Under the pieces are notes generated by a model. That model made no database searches. It was not told the DNA's origin and saw only the letters and a program-made list of their open reading frames with translations. From Sphingobacterium bambusae (GTDB lineage: Bacteria > Bacteroidota > Bacteroidia > Sphingobacteriales > Sphingobacteriaceae), in contig NZ_CP138332.1 in the NCBI RefSeq assembly GCF_033955345.1, positions 2,046,001-2,110,000 of the forward strand: DNA of 64,000 nucleotides. The letters run 5' to 3'. The translations under genes and the position numbers were made by a program. This document shows positions 36,118 to 46,062 of this stretch, in pieces (position 1 is the stretch's first letter; every line of letters starts with the position of its first letter).

Positions 36118-37134
36118 TTACAAACTAATTCTTGTCACAATATCGCCATCCGGATCATTTGATGGCTTTGGTGTCTCGCCTTTCTTAGGCCGACCTCCTC
36201 CTTTCGCTTTGTTGCTTACAAAAGCATTTCCCGCCGGATCAACGACCACCGTATTGGGGAGTGATCCCGTTTGTATTTGCTGTACAACACTATAGTCAGC
36301 AGCGTTAATAACGGTTACCGTTCCTGCGCCGCGGTTGGCGACAAACACGCGATCTTTAACGGAACTGTAGCTAATGCCTAGAGCACCTTCTCCTGCCGGA
36401 ATTGTCTGCAAGAGCTTACCACTATTAGCATCCAGTACGGTCACGTTAGCCGATCCTTGGTGAGCAACAAAGAGGTGGTTTCTTTTGACATCGAGCGCAA
36501 GATTAATCGCCCGCTCGCCGCCTGTTGCAAAACTGTCGATCACCGCATCATTCTTCAAATCATAACGTAGCACTTTATTTTTAACGATGCCATACAAACG
36601 ATTTTTGCCGGGATCTATCGCGAGTCCAGTGGCGCCTGCAACTCCAGAAAGCATATGGCTAAAGGTATTGGTCTTTCCGTTGATAGCCCAAATGCCAGCT
36701 TTCACATCAGAAACGTAGATCATATTACGACCTTCGTCCACCAGCACCTCACGCGTATGGCCACCTTCTTGTCCATTCGTAATGGTTGCAAGTGTTTTTT
36801 TGCTTTTAATGTCTATGGCTATAACAGCACCTGCTCGTGTTCCTGTTCCATACAACGTTTGCGTTTTCTCGTTAATGCCAAGACCAAAGGCTCCAGACTC
36901 CAAGGAGATGCTGTCTGTTACCTGCAGACTATTTGGATCGAGCTGGAAGATCGTGGGCTTCTCGGCATTTCCGCGTGTTGTAGCCACATAAACCGCATTA
37001 TTTTTGCTGTTGAACACCAGCTCATAAACGCCGTCGCCAATCTTAGTAGATTTTTTAACCGTCTGCGCATTTCCTGTTATTGCTACTCCGCAGGTGAGCG
37101 CTAAGGCTATGCTGTATATATATTTTATATTCAT
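36118..37134 (-). CDS. YncE-like YVTN-repeat beta-propeller protein, periplasmic
   Basis: 338 residues with a signal peptide (ending GNAQT). Repeated YVTN-type blades such as NAVYVATTRG, NMIYVSDVKAG, NHLFVAHQGSANVTVLDANSG and DRVFVANRGAGTVTVINAADYS give a seven-bladed propeller. The tail (about 310-330) is basic and rich in Pro/Gly. In E. coli yncE is iron-regulated and next to the TonB receptor gene yncD; here the propeller gene is likewise in a row with a TonB receptor (two genes upstream) and a Fur-like gene. Ligand unknown. Confidence 0.85.
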   Translation of the reverse strand: MNIKYIYSIALALTCGVAITGNAQTVKKSTKIGDGVYELVFNSKNNAVYVATTRGNAEKPTIFQLDPNSLQVTDSISLESGAFGLGINEKTQTLYGTGTRAGAVIAIDIKSKKTLATITNGQEGGHTREVLVDEGRNMIYVSDVKAGIWAINGKTNTFSHMLSGVAGATGLAIDPGKNRLYGIVKNKVLRYDLKNDAVIDSFATGGERAINLALDVKRNHLFVAHQGSANVTVLDANSGKLLQTIPAGEGALGISYSSVKDRVFVANRGAGTVTVINAADYSVVQQIQTGSLPNTVVVDPAGNAFVSNKAKGGGRPKKGETPKPSNDPDGDIVTRISL

Positions 37135-37170
37135 ATCAATTTATCGTTTCTGTTTAAATCCGGATTACTT

Positions 37171-38415
37171 TTACTGCAAATTGCTTTGAGGGGATAGACG
37201 TGCCAATCCTTGTATGGCGCTCATGCCGGTGACGGTAATTCCTTTTTTTGCTGTAGCGGTCTTAGGGTCGATCACGTAGACCGCTGGTTGCGCGTTGCTA
37301 GCAGTGATCCCCAAATAGGCTTTCCCATCCGATGTAAAAGGCCAACCGATACCATCAATCTCGCTAGCAGCAGGGATACCTGTTCTGATCCACGTAAATT
37401 TTTTCGTGCTCATCTGTACGATAGCGTATTGGCTAGCCGGTTGCTGCCCACCAGCCACGCCCACTTCATTGTACATCTCCAATAAGAAATAGTCTTCAGC
37501 AACATGCCATACACGTTTGAAGCGGTAGCCTTGCGAAGCGGTTTCGATGTCGAAGTAGTAGTTTGCATCGAACGCATCCGAGCCTTTCGAAATCAATAGC
37601 GCTCCAGCCTTCTTTGTGGTGGCCGCTGCATGGGATCCGGAAAACACATAGGTGTTCCCCGTTTCGTCATTGGCGATGTGGGAGTAACGTGCCGAGCGGA
37701 AAGTACCTGTAGAATAGCTCAAACGGCTGTCGCGGTAAATAGCTTTGACATTTAGGTTTTCATCCAGCTTTGCTGCATAAACGCTATCGACGCTTGCCGT
37801 TTGCCCCGTCGGAGCCGAGAGCATAACGCCCACAAGAAACTCTTTGTTTCCAGCATCCACAACACCCGTCAGCTCTGCCGTCCGGTTGCCGATAAAGTTT
37901 TCCGTAACCACGGACTTCTCGATAATCTGGTTACTGTTTTCGGTGTCGATGTAGTAATAAATCACCCCTGTTTTTGTGCCACCGTCCACGTTAAGGGTTC
38001 GCCCGCTTCGAGATGCAACCAAGTATTTATCAAAGGCACCGATTGTCGTGAACCCAACAGGCAAGACGAAATCACCATTGGTACGCAAAACACCGCTATT
38101 ATTCAGCTGGTATACTACGCCTGGCGAAGGATTTCCTTGCTGATAATTTAAGGACATGACGGCAGTCGTTCCGTTGTATACAAAACGATTGCCTGTGGTG
38201 GTGGATTCGATGGCAGATCTTGTATCAACGATGGTATCTTTTTCTAAATCGTCCACCACAAAGGTGTATGAAGCTTCGTCCGTTTGAGCCGATATAAAGT
38301 AACGATCTGTCGATCCATTGTTTCCGGTATCAGGTGTACCGTTATCTTTACTGCAACCTACAGTGGCCAATAAGGCAAGGCTTAGTACCCAAGCATTATT
38401 CTTTAAATTATTCAT
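37171..38415 (-). CDS. DUF4374-like lipoprotein
   Basis: 414 residues. Lipoprotein signal with Cys21 (LALLATVGCSKDN). The rest is beta-rich, probably a propeller, with segments such as YFISAQTDEASYTFVVDDLE, GNTYVFSGSHA and YVIDPKTATAKKGI. It resembles the DUF4374 family found beside TonB receptors in Bacteroidota; the family name is from memory of its context and pattern. It sits 21 bp after the TonB receptor gene and 36 bp before the YncE-like gene, so these form one operon. It is likely a surface or periplasmic accessory binding protein. Confidence 0.75.
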   Translation of the reverse strand: MNNLKNNAWVLSLALLATVGCSKDNGTPDTGNNGSTDRYFISAQTDEASYTFVVDDLEKDTIVDTRSAIESTTTGNRFVYNGTTAVMSLNYQQGNPSPGVVYQLNNSGVLRTNGDFVLPVGFTTIGAFDKYLVASRSGRTLNVDGGTKTGVIYYYIDTENSNQIIEKSVVTENFIGNRTAELTGVVDAGNKEFLVGVMLSAPTGQTASVDSVYAAKLDENLNVKAIYRDSRLSYSTGTFRSARYSHIANDETGNTYVFSGSHAAATTKKAGALLISKGSDAFDANYYFDIETASQGYRFKRVWHVAEDYFLLEMYNEVGVAGGQQPASQYAIVQMSTKKFTWIRTGIPAASEIDGIGWPFTSDGKAYLGITASNAQPAVYVIDPKTATAKKGITVTGMSAIQGLARLSPQSNLQ

Positions 38416-38436
38416 TTTTCTTTATTTTGTGATTAA

Positions 38437-40845
38437 TTATTTTCTTTTGAGCAGGTAGTAGCGAAATTTCACGTAAAATGCACGTCCGGGTTTCATCAGA
38501 CTGAAATTGTCGTAAAGCTCTGCATTTGTAAAATTTTTGGCTTCCAAAGTGAAATTGTAACGGCCGTTTTGCATACTGTAGGTCGTCGTGAAATCGTGTG
38601 ATAATTGCTCTGGAACGGTTAGCTTTGTTCCGCCCACGCTTTCCCATTTTAGGAAAAACTCATGTACATAGTTAAGGGTATAGTTTAAATTAAGCACGTT
38701 CTCTTTAGCTCCGAGGCCATGTATGTAATATGCGGCATCGGCATTACCAAACAAGTAAGGGATGTTGGGCATACGGTCGTTATATTGACCGCTGAGAGCG
38801 GTGCCTGTCGCACTGCGCAACATCTCTTTGTTACGCATATCCTGATAGGTGAATACACCACCGAGCATCAACTTATTGCGGTAGTAGTAGCGTGCTTCCA
38901 CATCCACACCGACATTCCGTACTTTACCATGGTTCACATTCATGATCCCACCAAATCTCGCCAAATCCATCCGGCGGATGAAGTCCCTCGTATCCCGGTA
39001 AAAACCGCTTAGGTCAAGATAAAGCGTACTGTTATCGGCCAATGCCCTATTTAGCGTAGCGCCTAAATTATAGTTCATAGAATTCTCGGCGCGTAAGGAA
39101 GCATTTCCAGCTTCGGCGATCTCGTCACCAAAAAGTTCATTATCGGTAGGCAAACGATAGGTACGTTCTATCGATGCTTTAAACTGGTAATCTTTCAAGA
39201 AATAGGTTCCTGCAACCCCATAGCCAGAGGTATTGTAACTTTCACTACGTTCTTGATAGTCGGGATGTGCTTCATCTCCAGCATTAAATGGCCCAATTAC
39301 TTTCTGGTAATAATTTTTACCGAATACATTTAAGTTCCAGTTTCGGCTGTGCCTATAGCGATAAGAGAGTCCAAGCACATTTTTCAGACTAAGTCTGCGC
39401 ATACGATCGAGCTCCGTCATCTCATCGAGCGGCAAGTTGGAGTCCGCTTTACGTTGCGAGCCCGAATGTACATCGTTTATGGCTACGCTATGCTTTTCAT
39501 CAATACGGTAGTTGATGCTCAAGGTAGATGAGTAGATGGAATTGCGATAGTCAGCGAGAGAGTTCACTCCTGCAGACTCGCCCTGTGTTGGCGATGGTGT
39601 AGCTTCGCCTGCCCAGTTATAGCGGTAAGAAGCCGTGTCAACATTGTGCCGCTGACTATATGTATAGTTTCCGGTTAACCGCACGGTAAGCCCTTCTGTA
39701 AACAGATTCCGCTTATAGTATTCTAATGATGGGATAAGGGAATTGCCATTGTTTTCGCGTGCACCATATACCCATTCGATGTTAGAAGGAGCGGTCTGAA
39801 TCTCATCCTTCTCCTGGCTCCACGTCATCCCCACAAAAAACCGGTCGGCCCAAGGGCGATTTACCCAACCGATCTTCCCAACGACACCCTCGTTTCTATA
39901 GGCATCGTGAAACCGCCTGAACCATCGCTCCTCGGGTTCGAAACTCAAGCCGTTCAGCAATCTCGCTTTTACCCTATAGTCATTATCGGAATAGTTTTGA
40001 TAAGCATTGACCTGAAAAGAAAAACCTTTGGCTGTGGTATGCCCTAAAATAACGTTGGTGCGATACGTGTTGAACGAGCCATATGAGTAAGATGCATCCA
40101 AAAAGGAGTTCGTCGTTTGGTTGGTCACAATATTAATGACACCACCTATAGCGTCAGCGCCAAATTCGATGGGCACTACGCCTTTATACACCTCAATTCG
40201 TTCGGCTAGGGAAACGGGTATGTTATTCAGTTGGAAAGAAGATCCCGAAGTCTGCAACGGCACCCCGTCCATAAAGATTTTTACATGCCTTCCCGTAAAA
40301 CCGTTCAAGGAAATATTGACGTCAGAGCCTACACCACCTGACTCGCGCACACGGACACCCGAGGCCTTGCCAAGCAGTTGCGCAAGATTTAACGTGGAGT
40401 TGTACTGCGATTTCGCATCCAGCGCAATGACATTGAAGGGCGTTTCCCGCACCTCCTGAATGGCCGACTTCCCTTCCACCACCACCTGTTCGATAGCGGT
40501 ATTTGGATCTCTGGATAAGGTGAATTGATGACGCTTTACCTCGCCACTAGCTAAAGAAAACGAGATCTTCTGGGCGACATACCCCAAGGCGCTTCCTATC
40601 ACTTCGTAATTACCCGCATCGACAAGTAATACAAAATGTCCATCCCGATCGGCCTGTGTACTATAGCCCGTGTTGGGAATATATACGGTAGCACCGGATA
40701 AAGCACTGCCCTCACTATTTCGAATGTAGCCTATAATTTTGGCCGACTCTCGGTGTTGTGCAAAGGCGGAAAACAAAGAAAAAAAGAAAACATAAAAAAC
40801 GACTGCACTTAATTTTAACATCGTCCACCTAAAGTTTACATACAT
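38437..40845 (-). CDS. TonB-dependent outer membrane receptor (iron/metal-chelate type)
   Basis: About 802 residues from the ATG at 40845 (alternatives at 40884 and 40821; the last is closest to the signal peptide MLKLSAVVFYVFF..AFAQ). A carboxypeptidase-regulatory-like domain (IGYIRNSEGSALSGATVYIP) precedes the plug (VVVEGKSAIQEVRETPFNV, KIFMDGVPLQ, YKGVVPIEFGADAIGGVINIVT) and a 22-strand barrel. It lacks the SusC-specific length and motifs and has no SusD partner. With a divergent AraC/PchR-like regulator 110 bp away and a Fur-like gene downstream, a siderophore or metal chelate is the likely cargo. Ligand not determinable. Confidence 0.88.
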   Translation of the reverse strand: MYVNFRWTMLKLSAVVFYVFFFSLFSAFAQHRESAKIIGYIRNSEGSALSGATVYIPNTGYSTQADRDGHFVLLVDAGNYEVIGSALGYVAQKISFSLASGEVKRHQFTLSRDPNTAIEQVVVEGKSAIQEVRETPFNVIALDAKSQYNSTLNLAQLLGKASGVRVRESGGVGSDVNISLNGFTGRHVKIFMDGVPLQTSGSSFQLNNIPVSLAERIEVYKGVVPIEFGADAIGGVINIVTNQTTNSFLDASYSYGSFNTYRTNVILGHTTAKGFSFQVNAYQNYSDNDYRVKARLLNGLSFEPEERWFRRFHDAYRNEGVVGKIGWVNRPWADRFFVGMTWSQEKDEIQTAPSNIEWVYGARENNGNSLIPSLEYYKRNLFTEGLTVRLTGNYTYSQRHNVDTASYRYNWAGEATPSPTQGESAGVNSLADYRNSIYSSTLSINYRIDEKHSVAINDVHSGSQRKADSNLPLDEMTELDRMRRLSLKNVLGLSYRYRHSRNWNLNVFGKNYYQKVIGPFNAGDEAHPDYQERSESYNTSGYGVAGTYFLKDYQFKASIERTYRLPTDNELFGDEIAEAGNASLRAENSMNYNLGATLNRALADNSTLYLDLSGFYRDTRDFIRRMDLARFGGIMNVNHGKVRNVGVDVEARYYYRNKLMLGGVFTYQDMRNKEMLRSATGTALSGQYNDRMPNIPYLFGNADAAYYIHGLGAKENVLNLNYTLNYVHEFFLKWESVGGTKLTVPEQLSHDFTTTYSMQNGRYNFTLEAKNFTNAELYDNFSLMKPGRAFYVKFRYYLLKRK

Positions 40846-40954
40846 TTTAAAATTGCTATTGGTATTTAGATTAATTATAAACAACTTTGCAAATGTATTC
40901 GGTTTTCTTTTTATCGGATAGCGAAAAAAAGGACTAAAATTAGCGAAATTAGGT

Positions 40955-42046
40955 ATGCATATTTACTCTCGAATTGTCGACGTCGACAAAGAACTCTGCA
41001 ACATTGTCGTTCCCGACGCCTATCAGGATGATGTACCTGTCAGCCGCTACGAGATCCATTTCAACGACCCAAATTACGTGGGTTTCAGCGTGCAGGCGAT
41101 ACACACCGCTGGACTGCACATTCAGGATACGAAAATTACCGCCTATAAGACGGTGGCCGATGAATTTTTCACGACGGGGCAACATGTGCGTTTCTTTTTC
41201 TATCTGAAAGGAAATACCAATGTAGAAAATGGAGCAGGCAACCAAAATTACAACCACGATGTGGGTATGTTGCAGCGCAATTTTTTGGATGATTCTGGCG
41301 GCGGCGGCATTGTGCACATCCATGAAAATGATGAGACTATGCATGTGATTATCAAAATGTCTCGCGATTTTTACATCCATCTTCTACAAGGCGAAAATTG
41401 GATCGGAGATGATAGCTTTCATCAATACATCCTATCTGGCGAACCCGAAAACCGTCCCAACCAAACCTTCTACATAGATCTAAAAATGCTGCGTATTTTA
41501 CAAGATATCCTAGCCGGTGCTGACATGGAAAATAACGCTTACCATTTTTTAAAATTAAAATTGCGGGAACTTCTTTTTAGCATACATCAACTTACCAACT
41601 TTGGACCTTCCATACCCGGAAAAGATAGCACGATATCTTCTTTAGACAACTTGGAAAAGATTCGCGCGTATTTAAGCTTACATTTGGACAACCCACCAAG
41701 TCTAGTCGAACTTTCGAGGAAATTTATGATCAATGAAAAAAAATTAAAGCAAGATTTCAAACGTACCTATGGCAGTACGATCTATGCATTCGTAATACAA
41801 GCGCGCATGGAGAAGGCAAAAAAGTTACTTATGGAAGATCATAATGTAAATGAGCTTGCGGTATTGTTGGGCTACCAAAGTGTATCTCATTTTATTAAGG
41901 TTTTTAAAAGCTACCATGGCTACACCCCAAAAGAAGCACTTAAACAGTTTAAGGCTATCTCGATGAATACTGGCAAACGCCTGCCATTTCTCACGAGCTC
42001 ATCGCTCTTTTTTCCCTTTCTTTACGAGCAACTCTTGCTGCTGTAA
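40955..42046 (+). CDS. AraC-family regulator, PchR-like
   Basis: 363 residues. The C-terminal AraC domain (about 245-335) shows two helix-turn-helix units: SLVELSRKFMINEKKLKQDFKRTYG and VNELAVLLGYQSVSHFIKVFKSYHGYTPKEA. The N-terminal 240 residues are a ligand domain with no cupin motif that I recognise. The layout, divergent from a TonB receptor, matches PchR-type regulators that activate siderophore-receptor genes when the ferric chelate is present. The last 25 residues after the second HTH are hydrophobic and unusual (PFLTSSSLFFPFLYEQLLLL). The effector is inferred. Confidence 0.85.
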   Translation: MHIYSRIVDVDKELCNIVVPDAYQDDVPVSRYEIHFNDPNYVGFSVQAIHTAGLHIQDTKITAYKTVADEFFTTGQHVRFFFYLKGNTNVENGAGNQNYNHDVGMLQRNFLDDSGGGGIVHIHENDETMHVIIKMSRDFYIHLLQGENWIGDDSFHQYILSGEPENRPNQTFYIDLKMLRILQDILAGADMENNAYHFLKLKLRELLFSIHQLTNFGPSIPGKDSTISSLDNLEKIRAYLSLHLDNPPSLVELSRKFMINEKKLKQDFKRTYGSTIYAFVIQARMEKAKKLLMEDHNVNELAVLLGYQSVSHFIKVFKSYHGYTPKEALKQFKAISMNTGKRLPFLTSSSLFFPFLYEQLLLL

Positions 42047-42088
42047 AAATCGTCTTGATCCTGCATGCGCCTTTTCCAGCTCATGCAC

Positions 42089-43432
42089 CTAGTCTACGTA
42101 ACCAATTTCATCTACCCGGACGTAGTAGTCGTCACTGCCGAAACGCGTTCCGTCTTTCTTGTACCACAGGCCTTGCTCGCCACTGACTTCAACCGTGACC
42201 TTATATTTTCCTTTGGGTAAGCTTGGACTAACAAATCGTATTCCATCATCGGATACCTTACTGTAGAAGTCCACCATCACCTGGTGTAAAACTCGATCTT
42301 TTTTATCCGCAATAACGATCCGGCCGTAGCCACCATGACGATCGGATGTTCCTTTGATGTAAAACCTTCCTCCTTTGAACAGGAATTCAATCTTCTCGCC
42401 TCTGCGATTGGAAACAAAAGGCTTTCGGGCAGGTATGGAATTAGAACGCTGACTGATGACGCGGCTCTCATTGGCCAGTGGATCCCAACTAGGTAAGTAG
42501 CTAGGGATCTGTAACCGCTCGCTGATAGTTTCTAGCGGTAGCCATACCTGCGTAGCTGCCTGCCCTTGCTTGGGGTATGACCATCGATCACCCATATACA
42601 TCAATACCGTATCCTGCTGTTGTACAATTGGGAATACAAAACTACATTGCGAATTGTAGGTCAATGATCCTGCTGGGCAAAACAGTCCCTGTTTCTTCCA
42701 AGGACCAGCAATGGAACTTGCCGTATGGTAGTGGTTATCGTTTCGTTCCCAGCTTGTCAGACTCGAGCTTAAAAGATAGTAGACGCCCTCTTTCTTGAAC
42801 ATCGCGGGCGACTCACCCACGCCGGAAATTTGCGAAGCCACCTTTTCCTCGGCCTCCTTATAATCTGCGCTCAAACGGTATATATCGCCATGATGTACCA
42901 ATAAATAACCTTGGCCATCATGATCTTGAAATGTACCCATATCCCATTTCTTGATAGGCTTACCTTGATACAGTAAAGGTCCTTGAAAGCTATATTCTCC
43001 GTTGATGGTTTTACTGACGGCATAGCCGATATAAGGATCTTTATACTGCAGGTCGTCGCAATGCATCAGCATGATATATTCCCCGGATTGTGGACAGCGC
43101 ATTACCTTTGCCCGCTCCCCTATTCGGCCGGGCCCAAGTAGCCCCTCCTCTTGCTTGGGAAGCGCCAATCGTTCAAACTTCCAATGTACCAAGTCGGATG
43201 ACGAGTAACAGCTGAAACCTATAAAGTGGTTTGTGCTATCGGTTTTAAACTCTCCGAAAAGGTAATATTTACCTTCCTCCTCCACAACACATGCCCCGTG
43301 GGCATTCACAATCTGCCCTTGATCATCAAACCAAGGCACGCCATTTACTAAGGCTCGATGAGGTTCCTGCGCAAAAACACTTGTCATATGCAATGCGAGC
43401 CCTAAAAAAAAGATAAAATAGTACGACTTCAT
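42089..43432 (-). CDS. GH43-like glycosidase with C-terminal beta-sandwich
   Basis: About 447 residues from the ATG at 43432 (signal peptide MKSYYFIFFLGLALHMTSVFAQ). The five-bladed propeller begins VNAHGACVVEEEGKYYLFGEFK, a pattern like GH43 exo-beta-1,3-galactanase/galactosidase subfamilies (INAHGG..YYWYGE), and continues with GFSCYSSSDLVHWKFE, MGTFQDHDGQGYLLVHHGD and ESPAMFKKEGVYYLLSS (a Glu that could be the general acid). The C-terminal 110 residues form a jelly-roll-like domain. In place of the canonical first-blade Asp there is His-Gly, as in the exo-galactanase group. Side-chain galactan of pectin or arabinogalactan is the probable substrate. The gene follows the GH51 reading frame by 26 bp. 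Confidence 0.8.
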   Translation of the reverse strand: MKSYYFIFFLGLALHMTSVFAQEPHRALVNGVPWFDDQGQIVNAHGACVVEEEGKYYLFGEFKTDSTNHFIGFSCYSSSDLVHWKFERLALPKQEEGLLGPGRIGERAKVMRCPQSGEYIMLMHCDDLQYKDPYIGYAVSKTINGEYSFQGPLLYQGKPIKKWDMGTFQDHDGQGYLLVHHGDIYRLSADYKEAEEKVASQISGVGESPAMFKKEGVYYLLSSSLTSWERNDNHYHTASSIAGPWKKQGLFCPAGSLTYNSQCSFVFPIVQQQDTVLMYMGDRWSYPKQGQAATQVWLPLETISERLQIPSYLPSWDPLANESRVISQRSNSIPARKPFVSNRRGEKIEFLFKGGRFYIKGTSDRHGGYGRIVIADKKDRVLHQVMVDFYSKVSDDGIRFVSPSLPKGKYKVTVEVSGEQGLWYKKDGTRFGSDDYYVRVDEIGYVD

Positions 43433-43458
43433 AACTGTAATGTCTGCTGGACCGCTTT

Positions 43459-45955
43459 TTATTTTTCTTTCAACGGAAAGCGAAACACCGTTACGGAATA
43501 CGGCTTCAGTATCCATTGCTTCTGTTCCAAAAACTCCGCATGTAGCTGTTCATGCACAGGAAGAACATTCCTTGCTGCCAACTCTCCGCTAAGTGTAGAT
43601 TTTTCGATCGTCCCTTTGGCCAAGGTAAAGCCTGACAGATCAACGCTTGCCTGAACCTCCACCGGCAACACATTTACAGCCTTCACGATCAAGCTATTGG
43701 AGAGGCTATCCTCCAGCACGGAAAAACTAATACGCTTGCGTACGCCTTCGTTCGTCTGATCGATCTGTACAGATGTAGGTATGTAGGCGCTGCCCGTATT
43801 TACCCCAAATAGCTGTTGCACGTAATAGGATGGAGAGATTCAAGTCCGTGTTGGAGAAATAAATCAAATCCGGACGCCACTGTGTAAACCCTTCTTTAGC
43901 CAACAATGGCGCGTAGGAGGTCATCTTCACGATATCTGCATTTCTTTCCAAGGCTGTCAAATAGATCGCTTCAGCCAAAGCCACCTCGAGGTTGCTCGCC
44001 CTTCCGTCCACATGTGCTGCATACTCGCCAAGATAAACCTGCGATTTCGAACGATCGTACTTATCGTAAAAATCTTGATTGTGAATGAACCAGCCAGGCG
44101 TTTGATAATAGTGCTCGTCCATCACCGGAACCTGCAGCTTATCCGCGATTTCCCAGCCTTCTACATAATCCGTTCCTTCGAAAAAAGGCCCTGCCGTACC
44201 AATTACCTGTATATTGGGATATTTCGCACGAACGGCTTCATAAATCATGGTGAACCGTTCTTCAAATACATCGGAGATCAAATCTTCATTGCCCACACCA
44301 ATAAACCGCAAATTAAAAGGTTCCGGATGTCCCGCTGCAGCACGCAGTTTGCCCCATTTGGAATTTTTATCGCCGTTGGCCCACTCAATTAAATCCAGCA
44401 CCTCTTGCACATATTCATCCATATCTTCTAGGGGGATACCACATTGCTGCCCACCCAAGGGATGTCCATGGGCATGCGAATTTTGACAGGGCACACCTGC
44501 TGCTACCACCGGTATTGGTGCGGCGCCAATATCTTCACAAAACTGAAAATATTCATAATAGCCCAATCCCGCCGTTTGATGGTAACCCCACATGTTGCGT
44601 TGTGGGACACGCGCCTCAAGCGGGCCAATGGTCTTCGACCATTGGTAGATATTCTCTATCCCATCACCATGCGCCAAACATCCGCCAGGAAAGCGAACGA
44701 AACGCGGATTTAAATCAGCAATAGCCTCTGCTAAATCTCGTCGAAGACCGTTCTTACGCCCCCGAAAGGTATCCTGAGGAAAGAGCGATACCATATCCAA
44801 TGCCATCCTGTTTCCATTTTCAACAGACAGCTCAAGATGCGCCGACGGGTCAGTAGATACTGCTGTGAGTGTCAATCCATATTTTTGCCAGCCTTTACCT
44901 TTCACCTTTAATTTTCCCGTTGCAAGTGTTTGACCATTTGCCGCGCGAAGAATCACCTTTATTGTGGCGGCGCTGCCCGCTTCGCTGCGACAAAAGAACG
45001 ATAGGTCATAGCAGGCATCTTTTTGTATCGCAATGCCGTCAAATCCGGCATTCGATAATGTGCCGCTACCTTCAATCGTTGCATAATGCGGATTGTTAGG
45101 ATGTATGGGTTGCACACTGTCGATCTGGAAACGTAAGTCGCCGCTCGTAGACCAACTTTTGCTGGCATTCCAGGTTGTATCACGTCCTAGTTTATCACTA
45201 ATTTGGTATTCAAAATCTCTATTTTGCAGCAACTCCGCATATAGTCCACCATCTGCGGCATAATTGAGATCTTCAAAAAATACACCAACCAACATATCTG
45301 TAATGTCCTTGCCTTCTTGCGGGTTAGGTTTCACCGAAACGTTGACCGTTGAGAGATCTGCAAAACGTTGTTCATCATCGATACTGCGTTCGGACCACAA
45401 GCCTGCGCGAAAAGTCGCCAGTTCGTGTGCATCTAACAATTTCCTTAATAACGGCCAAGCCACTTTCAGCACGCTACCCCGAACCTTTTCATCGTTCAGT
45501 ACAACTTCAATCCTCTGTTTTTTTAGTTGCTCCAGCTCTTGTAACGTAGGCCGTTGCATGTCGGCGAGCGTCGGATAATAGGTTTGCCTTCCCCAATGGA
45601 CAAAGTCTGCCGTGGCCGTATAGGCATAAGGTCCTTTAGGATCTCCATTTAAGCTCCATACACAGGACCATTCTCCCTTATTGTTCTTCCATAGTACAGG
45701 GTCAATCATGCGCTTTTCACTACCCCAACGGCCGTAATCCGATTTAACGAAAGCGATCTTGCTGTGTAATACGGTCCATTGTTTTGCGTCTAGACTCCAA
45801 GCATAGCAAAGCCCATCCCTGCCTTCATTTTTAGCCTTCGCGTAGAGCAATAGGTAAACGGAGTCTGGCTCGGCAACTGTCGCAGCATGAACGACAGTCC
45901 CCATGCTACAGAAAGACAACAGAATAAAGTAAATAACTACAATACGATTGTTCAT
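43459..45955 (-). pseudogene. GH51 alpha-L-arabinofuranosidase with a one-base frameshift near its C-terminus
   Basis: The main frame (43727-45955) encodes a signal peptide, an N-terminal propeller-like segment (about 30-130, DPVLWKNNKGEWSCVWSLNG) and the GH51 barrel with RFPGGCLAHG, acid/base Glu557 (IGVGNEDL) and nucleophile Glu644 (VYLGEYAAH). At about codon 706 (43836-43841) it leaves the family pattern (NTDLN then LSILLRATAI). The overlapping frame continues correctly: reading ISPSYYVQQLFGVNTGSAY from the next frame restores the usual GH51 transition and runs to a stop at 43459, providing the missing C-terminal beta-sandwich. One missing base explains this. It may be a real mutation or an assembly error; the catalytic residues precede it. 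Confidence 0.87.
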
Positions 45956-46062
45956 CTTTATGGTTTTTCAGATAAGGCCCGCTCGTTCTTTGTAAAAAGC
46001 TTTGACTCGCTTATCGATCATCTCTATTAATTATGAATATAGCTACCGTTGCCATCACGAAG

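Noticed and set aside
42053..42075. Single ATCCTG near the AraC/GH43 convergent junction
   Set aside because: No second repeat at 10 bp and no -7 box at 23 bp; chance match.
43459..43821. Separate 120-residue gene overlapping the GH51 frame
   Set aside because: Its sequence is the normal C-terminal beta-sandwich of GH51 in the shifted frame, and its start would be a GTG inside YYVQQLFG.
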